The position numbers and the translations under genes were made by a program. From VYDC01 sp963667515 (lineage in GTDB: Bacteria > Chloroflexota > Dehalococcoidia > UBA2979), in assembly GCA_963667515.2 (NCBI GenBank), contig CAXXXY010000010.1, positions 1 through 23,640 on the forward strand: DNA of 23,640 nucleotides, written 5' to 3'. Shown in pieces: positions 14,036 to 19,952 of this stretch (within the stretch, counting starts at the first letter, position 1; every line of letters starts with the position of its first letter). The notes beneath the pieces are model-generated. The model was not told the origin of the DNA. It searched no databases and saw only the letters and a program-made list of their open reading frames with translations.

Positions 14036-14257
14036 CTAGAGGACGGAGTGCAGCCCCAGCGCCGTCTCGCGCAGCGAGTAGAGCGCCATCGCCGAGAGCA
14101 GGACGCCCGCCGGCAGCAGCATCAGCGCGCCGAACTCGCCCTGCGTCGCGTAGTTGCCCGCGACCGCGAACGCGAGCACGGCGCCTTGCACCATGAACAA
14201 TCCGAACAGCGCGAAGACGGCGGTTCGTAGCGCGGAGCGGTGCGGTGGTAGCTGCAT
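14036..14257 (-). CDS. Small two-helix membrane protein of unknown function
   Basis: The 73-residue protein has two hydrophobic segments, TAVFALFGLFMVQGAVLAFA (about 12-31) and FGALMLLPAGVLLSAMAL (about 42-59), joined by GNYATQGE. No family is recognised. ATG at 14257 follows GGTGAGGGGACC, a good ribosome site, and the frame avoids overlap with neighbours. A 17-base C tract (G on the coding strand) lies 15 bases upstream of the start. Confidence 0.6.
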   Translation of the reverse strand: MQLPPHRSALRTAVFALFGLFMVQGAVLAFAVAGNYATQGEFGALMLLPAGVLLSAMALYSLRETALGLHSVL

Positions 14258-14272
14258 GCGTCGGTCCCCTCA

Positions 14273-14289
14273 CCCCCCCCCCCCCCCCC
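14273..14289. repeat. C17 homopolymer upstream of the small membrane protein gene
   Basis: An uninterrupted run of 17 C on the plus strand (17 G on the sense strand of the gene at 14036-14257), just before the ribosome site. Such tracts slip during replication and are also prone to sequencing error. Confidence 0.9.
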
Positions 14290-14393
14290 GAACTCGGTGT
14301 TTCTGGAGCATGCGCGTCGAGCGGTAGGGCGCGGGTTGAGACATGGCGACGGCGGGCGCCCCGTTCGTCGAGATCGTCGGATTCGGTCCAGAA

Positions 14394-15143
14394 CTAGACA
14401 TAAACACGAAGACCGTAGTCGTTGTAGTGCGCGTCCGGCCGGAGCGAGGAGCGCGCGGCGACGCGACTGACCTTGAGGTGGTGCCGCCACGAGCCACCGC
14501 GCGAGGCCCGGCGGCCGCTGCCCTCGGCGGGGGGGGGCCAGCGGGCGTCGGCGCGCGCGGCGATCCCCTCGTAGGCGCGGGGGTCGTACCAGTCGGCGCA
14601 CCACTCGTGGACGTTCTCTGCCATGTGGTAGAGGCCGAGGCCGTTGGGCGGCGTCGAGCCGATGGGGAGCGGGCGGTCCGTCCCGCGCGAGCCGCGGGCG
14701 AGCGGGCCGTCCTCCCACGGCTCGTCGCCCCACGGGTAGAGCGTCGCCGCGCCGCCGCGAGCGGCGTGCTCGCGCTCGGCCTCGCTGGGCAGCCGGCAGC
14801 GCCGCCCCAGCAGCGCCGAAAGCCACTCGCAGTAGGCGGCGGCGTCCTCCCAGCTCACGCCGACCACGGGCTGCGCCGGGTGCGAGAAGCGCTCCTCCTC
14901 CCAGAAGGGGGAGGACTCGCGGCCGCTGTCGGCGAGGAAGCGCGCCCACTCCGCGTTGGAGACGGGGGTGAGCGCGCAGCCGAACGCCGCCAGCTCCACC
15001 TCGACGAGCGGCTGCTCGTCGGCGCGCAGCGTCGAGCCCATGCGCACGCTCCCCGCCGGCACCGGCACGAAGCAGCTCGCCGCCGGCCCCTCGTCGAGCA
15101 GGCGGCGGATGCGCGGGTCGTCCTCGGGGGCGCGCAGCTTCAC
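14394..15143 (-). CDS. SUMF1/FGE-sulfatase-fold protein lacking the FGE cysteine pair
   Basis: The 249-residue protein has the formylglycine-generating-enzyme fold: VPVPAGSVRMGSTLRADEQP at the start, CRLPSEAEREHAARGG, LYPWGDEPWE, GLYHMAENVHEWCADWYD and RGGSWRHHLKVSRVAARSS at the end. In true FGEs the last block carries two cysteines (GGSYLC....C) that bind copper; here the positions read SWRHHLKVS without Cys. The protein is therefore probably not a sulfatase-maturing enzyme. It may belong to other SUMF1-domain groups, such as those acting in metabolite modification or as binding modules. GTG at 15143 is chosen because homology begins there; the long upstream frame is antisense to the DUF3179 gene. 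A TAGCAT box 8 bases upstream suggests a leaderless transcript. Confidence 0.85.
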   Translation of the reverse strand: MKLRAPEDDPRIRRLLDEGPAASCFVPVPAGSVRMGSTLRADEQPLVEVELAAFGCALTPVSNAEWARFLADSGRESSPFWEEERFSHPAQPVVGVSWEDAAAYCEWLSALLGRRCRLPSEAEREHAARGGAATLYPWGDEPWEDGPLARGSRGTDRPLPIGSTPPNGLGLYHMAENVHEWCADWYDPRAYEGIAARADARWPPPAEGSGRRASRGGSWRHHLKVSRVAARSSLRPDAHYNDYGLRVYV

Positions 15144-15151
15144 GGCGCGCG

Positions 15152-15157
15152 ATGCTA
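15152..15157 (-). promoter_or_regulatory. Candidate -10 box for leaderless SUMF1-fold gene
   Basis: TAGCAT on the minus strand is followed by 8 bases and then the GTG start. No ribosome site is present. This is the spacing expected when transcription begins at the start codon. Confidence 0.4.
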
Positions 15158-15224
15158 CGCGCTCGGACGGCGCGCGGCGACGGGCGCCCGTCACCTTCGT
15201 CACGCCCGGCGCTCGGCCGGCGCG

Positions 15225-15230
15225 TACGAT
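15225..15230 (+). promoter_or_regulatory. Candidate -10 box for the DUF3179 gene
   Basis: TACGAT lies 34 bases before the start codon at 15265, in the divergent region with the SUMF1-fold gene. It matches the TACGAT box seen before the ferredoxin gene. No convincing -35 is seen. Confidence 0.35.
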
Positions 15231-15264
15231 CGAGGGGCGCACCCACCGCGCGAGCGGAGCCCCC

Positions 15265-16725
15265 ATGCCATCGCGCCGCGCCCTCCCGTCGCTGCTCGCC
15301 CTCGCCACGCTCCTCGGCGCGTCGCTGCTCGCGGCCTGCGGGGGCGGCGCCGACGCACCCGACGACGCCCCCGCCGCCGCGCCGACGGACGCGCCCACGC
15401 CCGCCGCCCCCGCGAGCGCGCAGCCCGCGAGCTGGGACGACGCCACGTGGGCGGCAGCGCTGGAGACGATGCGCGAGCACGATCTCGGGGCGCGCACGGA
15501 GGTCATCGAGAGCGCGGTGCGCGACGACCAGCTCGCGCTGTTCCCGGTGCTCATGGAGCTGGAGCGCTACTCGTTCCCCTTCGAGCTGCAGGAGACGGTG
15601 GACTGGGCGCTGTGGGCGTTGAGCGGCGAGGACCAGGGCAGCGACTGGGGCGTGGCGCTGGAGTGGCTGGGCCGCCACCCGGAGGTGCCGCTGCCGCCGG
15701 GCTTCGCCGACTGGAAGGCGGATCTGCTGGCCGATCGCGTCGACCCGGCCTTCCGCCGCTTCCTGGGCGAGGGCACGCCCTCGACGATCCGTGTGGAGCT
15801 GGTGCAGTGGGGCGGCGTCTCCGTCGATGGCATCCCCGCGCTCGTCGACCCGGCCTTCGTCGCGGGCGCCGAGGCCGGCTACCTGCTGCCCGACGAGCCC
15901 GTCTTCGGCGTTGAGATCGCGGGCGACGCGCGGGCCTACCCGCTACGCATCCTCGACTGGCACGAGATGGCGAACGACGTGGTCGGCGGCGTCCCGGTCG
16001 CGCTCGCCTACTGCACGCTGTGCGGCGCGGGCGTCCTCTACGACGCGCGCTCAGGCGGCGAGACGCTCGAGTTCGGCAGCTCGGGGCTGCTCTACGAGAG
16101 CAACAAGCTGATGTACGACCGCTCCACGGACACGCTGTGGAACCAGCTCACCGGCGAGCCCGTGATGGGCGAGCTGGTCGGCAGCGGCGCGCAGCTGCGG
16201 CGGCTGCCGATCGTGGTGTCGGACTGGGCGAGCTGGCTCGCGGCGCACCCCGACACGCTGGTGCTGGACATCGAGACGGGGCACGACCGCGACTACACGC
16301 CGGGCGCCGCATACGGCGACTACTTCGCCTCGGCGAGCACGCTCTTCCCCGTCTATCAGCGCAGCCAGCAGCTGCCCGAGAAGTCGTTCGTGTTCGGGCT
16401 GCTGCTGCGCGGCACGCCGAAGGCGTACCCGCTGCGCGATCTGCAGCGCACGCCCGTGGTCAACGACGAGCTCGCGGGCCGGGCGGTCGTGGTGGTGACG
16501 GAGCCCGCCTCGCGCGCGGTCCGCGCCTACGAGGCCGGCACGCACACCTTCGAGCCGGGGCCGGAGTCGGGCGCCCTGCTCGACGAGGAGGGCGCGCCCT
16601 GGCGCGTCACCGAGGCCGCCCTCGAGGGCCCCGACGGCGCCTCGCTGGAGCGGCTGCCCGGCCACCTCGTGTACTGGTTCGGCTGGTTCTCGTTCTACCC
16701 GCGGACGCTGCTGCTCGGCGACTAG
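15265..16725 (+). CDS. DUF3179-domain lipoprotein
   Basis: The 486-residue protein starts with a signal peptide and lipobox (LATLLGASLLAAC), then an Ala/Pro/Asp-rich tether. The first third is helical (EYVI-type pairs such as FPFELQETVDWALWALSGED). The DUF3179 domain begins near residue 210 with YLLPDEPVFGVEIAGDARAY, then PLRILDWHEMANDVVGGVPV, YCTLCGAGVLYDAR and the later TLWNQLTGEPVMGELVG. It ends VYWFGWFSFYPRTLLLG. DUF3179 proteins are predicted to be cell-surface or periplasmic; their function is unknown, and the Cys pair in YCTLCG is a possible metal or redox site. GGAG precedes ATG 15265. The TAG stop is formed by a T and the first two bases of a repeat element. Confidence 0.92.
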   Translation: MPSRRALPSLLALATLLGASLLAACGGGADAPDDAPAAAPTDAPTPAAPASAQPASWDDATWAAALETMREHDLGARTEVIESAVRDDQLALFPVLMELERYSFPFELQETVDWALWALSGEDQGSDWGVALEWLGRHPEVPLPPGFADWKADLLADRVDPAFRRFLGEGTPSTIRVELVQWGGVSVDGIPALVDPAFVAGAEAGYLLPDEPVFGVEIAGDARAYPLRILDWHEMANDVVGGVPVALAYCTLCGAGVLYDARSGGETLEFGSSGLLYESNKLMYDRSTDTLWNQLTGEPVMGELVGSGAQLRRLPIVVSDWASWLAAHPDTLVLDIETGHDRDYTPGAAYGDYFASASTLFPVYQRSQQLPEKSFVFGLLLRGTPKAYPLRDLQRTPVVNDELAGRAVVVVTEPASRAVRAYEAGTHTFEPGPESGALLDEEGAPWRVTEAALEGPDGASLERLPGHLVYWFGWFSFYPRTLLLGD

Positions 16726-17107
16726 CGTTCCGCTCGCCCCTCGGGGCTGCCGCGAGCGTTCCGCTCGCCCCTCGGGGCTGCCGCGAGCGTTCCGCTCGCC
16801 CCTCGGGGCTGCCGCCGCCTTCGGTGTCGCGGCGCATCTGGCTCGGGGTCGTGTGCGAGCGCCCTCGACGGTTGGCGCGGTGCGGAGACGGACCGCCTGC
16901 CGCCGGCGGACGGCGCGCCCTCTTGCTCGCGCGGCAGCCCCTCGAGTCGAGCGGAACGCTCGGTGGAGTCGCGGGCGGATCGTGGCGCTCCCCCGGCCCG
17001 ACCGGCAGCGCCGCCGGCTGCCCGAAGCCGAGCATCGGCAGGATCCGCGTCATCGCCGCCGCGCGCTCCGCGAAGCGGCGCCACGCTCGGCGCCATGTGT
17101 CTCGCAT
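16607..17107 (-). CDS. Doubtful small basic ORF reading through repeat elements
   Basis: ATG at 17107 follows GAGGGGGCGGCG and opens MRDTWRRAWRRFAERAAAMT, then RILPMLGFGQPAALPVGPGE, a plausible small amphipathic peptide of about 45 residues. After that the frame runs into a repeat copy (PSVPLDSRGCR), then antisense through the three-copy array and the end of the DUF3179 gene before stopping. Only the first 45 codons look gene-like. If the gene is real, it has probably lost its own stop through insertion of the repeat. It may be chance in GC-rich DNA. Confidence 0.2.
   Translation of the reverse strand: MRDTWRRAWRRFAERAAAMTRILPMLGFGQPAALPVGPGERHDPPATPPSVPLDSRGCRASKRARRPPAAGGPSPHRANRRGRSHTTPSQMRRDTEGGGSPEGRAERSRQPRGASGTLAAAPRGERNASRRAAASAGRTRTSRTSTRGGRAAAPARRRRGPRGRPR
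16723..16815 (+). repeat. Three tandem 31-bp copies of the 3'-end hairpin element
   Basis: Units at 16723-16753, 16754-16784 and 16785-16815 are identical except for the first base. Each has the hairpin GAGCG-TTC-CGCTC and a second small hairpin GCCC-CTCG-GGGC, then TGCCGC. The first unit begins inside the TAG stop of the DUF3179 gene. There are no spacers between copies. Confidence 0.95.
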
Positions 17108-17271
17108 CGCCGCCCCCTCGCACTCCGCCGCCCCACCGGCCGCGCCAGCAATGGTGCGGCGCGCGGCCGCTGCAGGCGCCTGCGCTTCGCCACACCGCGG
17201 GCAGGCCCTTTGTCCTCCCACTAGTGGATCCCCGATAGGCGGGCGGGTGGGGGCGGGGGCAGAGTGGCGGC
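16726..17271. other. 546-base gap between DUF3179 gene and next plus-strand gene
   Basis: It holds the three-copy repeat (16723-16815), one minus-oriented copy (16931-16962), a doubtful minus-strand ORF, a 12-base palindrome GCAGGCGCCTGC (17172-17183) and a 10-base palindrome CCACTAGTGG (17218-17227). No tRNA or other RNA gene is apparent. Confidence 0.6.
16931..16962 (-). repeat. Single minus-oriented copy of the 3'-end element
   Basis: On the minus strand it shows the hairpin CGAGCG-TTC-CGCTCG, the ACTCGAGGGG link and the GGCTGCCGC box. It continues as CGAGCAAGAGGGC, similar to the tail of the copy at 18996-19042, so the element may be longer than 36 bases. Confidence 0.8.
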
Positions 17272-17460
17272 ATGGAGATCGCGCTCGCCGTCGTGCTGGG
17301 GCTGCTCTTCGCGTGCGCGCTCGCGGCGATCGTCGCGATGACGGCGCTCGGCCCGGCGGGGGGCACGACGCTCCGCCGCCGGCAGTCGCTGTCGCGGCGC
17401 GACCCGGTGCCGCCGCTCGAGGGCGCCGCCGAGCCTCGGCGCCGCGACCGCGCCGCCTAG
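17272..17460 (+). CDS. Small single-pass membrane protein of unknown function
   Basis: The 62-residue protein has one hydrophobic helix at the N-terminus (IALAVVLGLLFACALAAIVA) and a basic, polar tail (TLRRRQSLSRRDPVPPLEG). No family is recognised. ATG at 17272 has only a weak purine-rich site. A poor promoter-like pair (TTGTCC at 17210, GATAGG at 17234) lies upstream. Codon pattern and the isolated helix make it plausible. Confidence 0.5.
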   Translation: MEIALAVVLGLLFACALAAIVAMTALGPAGGTTLRRRQSLSRRDPVPPLEGAAEPRRRDRAA

Positions 17461-17490
17461 CCCGCCTCGCCCCGCCTCGCTGTTGCTCGC

Positions 17491-17520
17491 CCGACAGCGG
17501 GCGCCGCCGCGCGCTATCGT
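17491..17520 (+). promoter_or_regulatory. Candidate promoter for the PPOX-class gene
   Basis: CCGACA (17491-17496), an 18-base spacer and TATCGT (17515-17520) lie 35 bases before the start codon at 17556. Confidence 0.4.
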
Positions 17521-17555
17521 GGCGCCTGCCGGGGGAGCTGCGACAGGGGGAGCGC

Positions 17556-18092
17556 GTGGGCAAGAAGTACGACGCCGAGCGGGCCGTCGCTACAGGCGAG
17601 GGCGAGCAGCACCGCGACGAGATCCTCACGTTCATGTCGGACTGGGATCACGTCGCCAAGTACCTGCTGACCTACCGCCGCGACGGCCGGCCGCGGATGC
17701 GCCCCGTCAACGCCTACATGGTGGACGGCTGGCACATTCAGACCGTGACGCAGGACCTGCACTTCAAGACCGCGCACGTGCGGCGCGACTCGCGCGTGGC
17801 GTACCTCTTCTCGGGGATGTCCCCGCGCCATCGCGGCAACGACCCGATCTCGATCTTCGTCGAGGGCGTGGCCGAGCTCGTCGAGGACCAGGCGATCGTG
17901 CGGCCCTTCCTGCGCTGGCGGGAGGAGGTGACGCACACGGGGGAGAACAACCCCGGCGACGACTACGTGCCGTACCTGATCCGCACGACGCCGCTCTATC
18001 TGCGCGCCGAGGGCTTCAGCGGCCGCCGCAGCCCCGTGGTCTACACGGAGTTCCCCGGCGTCGAGGCGGGGGCGCCCGCTCGCCAGGGATAG
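17556..18092 (+). CDS. PPOX-class (pyridoxamine phosphate oxidase-like) F420/flavin-binding protein
   Basis: The 178-residue protein starts at GTG 17556, after AGGGGGAGCGC. It has the split-barrel pattern: VAKYLLTYRRDGRPRMRPVN, GWHIQTVTQDLHFKTAHVRR, DSRVAYLFSGMSP, IFVEGVAELVEDQAIVRPFL and a C-terminal TPLYLRAEGF strand. Such proteins bind FMN or F420 and reduce or oxidise small organics; some sequester cofactor. The cofactor cannot be assigned from sequence. It stands alone on the plus strand and could partner the LLM monooxygenase elsewhere in the window, although that is only inference. An upstream in-frame extension exists but lacks homology. Confidence 0.85.
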   Translation: MGKKYDAERAVATGEGEQHRDEILTFMSDWDHVAKYLLTYRRDGRPRMRPVNAYMVDGWHIQTVTQDLHFKTAHVRRDSRVAYLFSGMSPRHRGNDPISIFVEGVAELVEDQAIVRPFLRWREEVTHTGENNPGDDYVPYLIRTTPLYLRAEGFSGRRSPVVYTEFPGVEAGAPARQG

Positions 18093-18156
18093 CCCCGCGC
18101 TACGGCAAGCGCCGGCCCCCCAGCGCCTGCGGCGCGTGCCGAGGCGCTTGCGCCGC

Positions 18157-18369
18157 CTACCACCAACCGAGCTTGTGGCGCCGCCCCCGGTGCTCCCAGC
18201 CGGCGGCGCCGGCGCGGCGCAGGCGATCGAGGTGGCGGCTGCAGAGCTGGATCGTGATGCGCTCCTCCTCCTCGGCGCCCGCGCGGTCGGCGGGACCGAC
18301 CCAGCGCAGCACGGCCGCCTCCTCGCGGGGGCGGCTCTGGCAGAAGGCGCAACGCTGGAGCGCAGTCAT
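18157..18369 (-). CDS. Small Cys/His-rich protein, possible zinc-binding fold
   Basis: The 70-residue protein has CAFC at 7-10 and LCSRHLDRL near 42-50, giving C-x2-C and C-x2-H pairs that could hold one zinc ion. The middle is acidic (AGAEEEERIT), and the end is basic and aromatic (HRGRRHKLGWW). No family is recognised. ATG at 18369 has no ribosome site but a TACCAT box lies 6 bases upstream, fitting a leaderless transcript. It converges on the PPOX gene. Confidence 0.55.
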   Translation of the reverse strand: MTALQRCAFCQSRPREEAAVLRWVGPADRAGAEEEERITIQLCSRHLDRLRRAGAAGWEHRGRRHKLGWW

Positions 18370-18375
18370 CGGCGC

Positions 18376-18381
18376 ATGGTA
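18376..18381 (-). promoter_or_regulatory. Candidate -10 box for leaderless Cys-rich protein gene
   Basis: TACCAT on the minus strand, six bases before the ATG at 18369, mirrors the arrangement at the SUMF1-fold gene (TAGCAT, 8 bases). Confidence 0.35.
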
Positions 18382-18413
18382 GCCCCGCGCGGTCGTGACC
18401 GCCTCGCGCTCGC

Positions 18414-18419
18414 TATGCT
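18414..18419 (+). promoter_or_regulatory. Candidate -10 box for the YbjQ-like gene
   Basis: TATGCT lies 39 bases before the start codon at 18459. A matching TATGCT precedes the thiolase gene at 19893. No clear -35 is seen. A run of ten G (18443-18452) forms the ribosome site region. Confidence 0.35.
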
Positions 18420-18458
18420 CGTGCTCAACGAGCGCAGGGGACGGGGGGGGGGCAGCCG

Positions 18459-18791
18459 ATGATCGTGGTGACGTCCGACGAAGTGCCGGGGCGCGAGGTC
18501 GCGGCGGCGCTGGGGCTGGTCTCGGCGAACGCCGTGCGCGCGCGCCACATCGGCCGCGACATCCTCGCGGGGCTGAAGAACATCGTCGGCGGCGAGATCG
18601 GCGCGTACCGCCAGCTCTTGATCGAGTCGCGCGAGCAGGCGCTCGCCGAGATCGAGGCGAAGGCGGCAGAGCGCGGCGCCGACGCCATCGTCGCCGTGCG
18701 CATCGCCACCGCCTCGATCGCGCAGGGCGCCGCCGAGATCCTCGTCTACGGCACCGCCGTCCGCCTCAACGAGCGTTCCGCTCGACCCTAG
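18459..18791 (+). CDS. YbjQ/UPF0145 family protein (DUF74 fold)
   Basis: The 110-residue protein begins MIVVTSDEVPGREVAAALGL and continues with the family hallmarks VRARHIGRDILAGLKNIVGG, EIGAYRQLLIESREQALAEI and a final GADAIVAVRI strand. YbjQ-like proteins form pentameric rings of unknown function and were once suggested to bind heavy metals. ATG follows AGGGGACGGGGGGGGGG. The normal end would be near YGTAVRLN; the final ERSARP and the TAG come from an overlapping 3'-end repeat element at 18770-18784, so the C-terminus has been altered by the repeat. Confidence 0.9.
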   Translation: MIVVTSDEVPGREVAAALGLVSANAVRARHIGRDILAGLKNIVGGEIGAYRQLLIESREQALAEIEAKAAERGADAIVAVRIATASIAQGAAEILVYGTAVRLNERSARP

Positions 18792-18830
18792 GCAGCGTTC
18801 CGCTGCACTCGAGGGGCTGCCGCTCCTCGA
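18770..18830 (+). repeat. Two plus-oriented copies of the 3'-end element after the YbjQ-like gene
   Basis: The first hairpin CGAGCG-TTC-CGCTCG (18770-18784) overlaps the end of the coding frame and contributes ACCC before the TAG. The second, GCAGCG-TTC-CGCTGC (18792-18806), is followed by ACTCGAGGGGCTGCCGCTCC. The second copy has a third version of the outer stem pairs (GC/GC). Confidence 0.9.
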
Positions 18831-18910
18831 CGGGGGCGACGGCTCTATCGCGACGCGAGCGGCGGCGGAGAGGGCTGCGCTCCGTGAGCCCTCGCAGGCG
18901 CGGCAGCGAG

Positions 18911-18925
18911 CGAGCGTTCCGCTCG
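18911..18925 (+). repeat. Solitary hairpin copy of the 3'-end element
   Basis: CGAGCG-TTC-CGCTCG followed by ACCGGGTGGC. The downstream box is degenerate. It lies in the 257-base convergent gap 18792-19048. Confidence 0.7.
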
Positions 18926-18995
18926 ACCGGGTGGCACGGACCGGGCGGCGCCGCCACGCGCCGCGATCGAGCCGCACCGCGGCCATCGCCCCGCG

Positions 18996-19042
18996 AGCCC
19001 TCTTGTAGGAGCGGCAGCCGACACGGTCGAGCGGAACGCTCG
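18996..19042 (-). repeat. Minus-oriented copy of the 3'-end element after the enoyl-CoA hydratase gene
   Basis: On the minus strand, six bases after the TAA stop, comes CGAGCG-TTC-CGCTCG, then ACCGTGTCGGCTGCCGCTCC and TACAAGAGGGC. The tail matches that of the copy at 16931-16962. Confidence 0.85.
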
Positions 19043-19048
19043 CGCTCG

Positions 19049-19849
19049 TTAGCGGGGGAAGGGGGTGTAGTCGGGGTCGCGCTTCTCCAGGAACGCTGTC
19101 ATGCCCTCGGTCGACTGCTCGCGGTTCCAGACCGCGTTCAGCAGCTCGCTGCCGTGCGTCCACGATGGGTAGTGCAGGTCGCCGAGGTAGTTCAGGCTCG
19201 TCTTCAGGTAGCGCAGGGTCAGCGGCGCGTGGCCGTTGATGGTGGCGCACCACTCCTCGGTCGTCGCCTCCAGCTGGTCGTCGGGCACCACCTCGTTGAT
19301 CAGCCCCACCTGCTTCGCCTCGGCGGCGCCGTAGCGGCGCGCCAGGAACAGCATCTCGCGGGCCCGGCGGTCGCCCATCAGCAGCGGCAGGTACTGCGTG
19401 GCGCCCACCACGGGGAGCGCGCCCACCTTGGCGCCGGACTGCCCGAAGACCGCGTTCTCGCTCGCGATCACCAGGTCGCAGTAGAGCTGGAACTCGTTGC
19501 CGCCGCCGATGCACCAGCCGCGCACCATCGCGAGCGTCGGCTTGCCGCAGTTGCGGAGCTGCATGCAGAGCCGGCGCATCTTGTTGTTCCAGACATGCCC
19601 GCTCTGCTCGTTCAGCGCCATCATCGCCTGGATGTCGCCGCCCGCGGAGAAGGCGCGCCCGACGCCGTAGAGCACGCCGACGCCGATCGCCGGGTCCTCG
19701 TCCAGGCGGGTGAAGGCGTCGTTCAGCTCGTCGAGCATCGTCTGGTTGGTGGCGTTCAGCACCTCGGGGCGGTGCATCCCCACCCACAGCGTGCGCTCGC
19801 GCTCCTCGACGACGATCGTCTCGTACTGCGGCGTCTCGGACTGGGCCAT
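19049..19849 (-). CDS. Enoyl-CoA hydratase/isomerase family protein (MenB/BadI-like)
   Basis: The 266-residue crotonase-fold protein has the first oxyanion block RAFSAGGDIQAM (65-76) and the second block VRGWCIGGGNEFQLYCDLVI (109-128), with Glu119 in the general catalytic position. It continues with ENAVFGQSGAKVGALPVVGA and the helix RAREMLFLARRYGAAEAKQV. The FGQ-x-GxKVG form is closest to MenB, BadI and related cyclic acyl-CoA ring-cleaving or hydrating enzymes, not to ordinary fatty acid hydratases. It acts on acyl-CoA in the cytosol. It is divergent from the thiolase at 19953 with overlapping promoter elements, so both likely serve one beta-oxidation-like route. ATG at 19849 follows GGGGGAACGAG. 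Confidence 0.92.
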   Translation of the reverse strand: MAQSETPQYETIVVEERERTLWVGMHRPEVLNATNQTMLDELNDAFTRLDEDPAIGVGVLYGVGRAFSAGGDIQAMMALNEQSGHVWNNKMRRLCMQLRNCGKPTLAMVRGWCIGGGNEFQLYCDLVIASENAVFGQSGAKVGALPVVGATQYLPLLMGDRRAREMLFLARRYGAAEAKQVGLINEVVPDDQLEATTEEWCATINGHAPLTLRYLKTSLNYLGDLHYPSWTHGSELLNAVWNREQSTEGMTAFLEKRDPDYTPFPR

Positions 19850-19890
19850 CTCGTTCCCCCGCTCACCTGATCCCGCCCGGCGGAGGTGAC

Positions 19891-19898
19891 AGTATGCT
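19891..19898. promoter_or_regulatory. Overlapping divergent -10 boxes
   Basis: TATGCT (19893-19898) reads towards the thiolase; CATACT (19891-19896, minus strand) reads towards the enoyl-CoA hydratase. The two share four bases in a 103-base divergent region, so the promoters may compete or be jointly controlled. No -35 is convincing. Confidence 0.35.
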
Positions 19899-19952
19899 CG
19901 GAGGGCCGCAGGGGCGAGAGCGCCGCCGCGAGGCAGGACGAGGGGACCCGAG

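Noticed and set aside
16723..16815. CRISPR-like array
   Set aside because: The 31-base units are directly adjacent with no spacers, and no cas gene is present; it is a tandem repeat of the dispersed element.
16723..16815. Classical rho-independent terminators
   Set aside because: The element hairpins have no following T tract on the relevant strand, so they do not meet the intrinsic terminator definition.
17219..17233. Vector polylinker-like ACTAGTGGATCCCC
   Set aside because: It matches a common cloning-vector stretch for 14 bases, but the flanks are native-looking GC-rich DNA and the match does not continue; most likely coincidence, though read-level checking would settle it.
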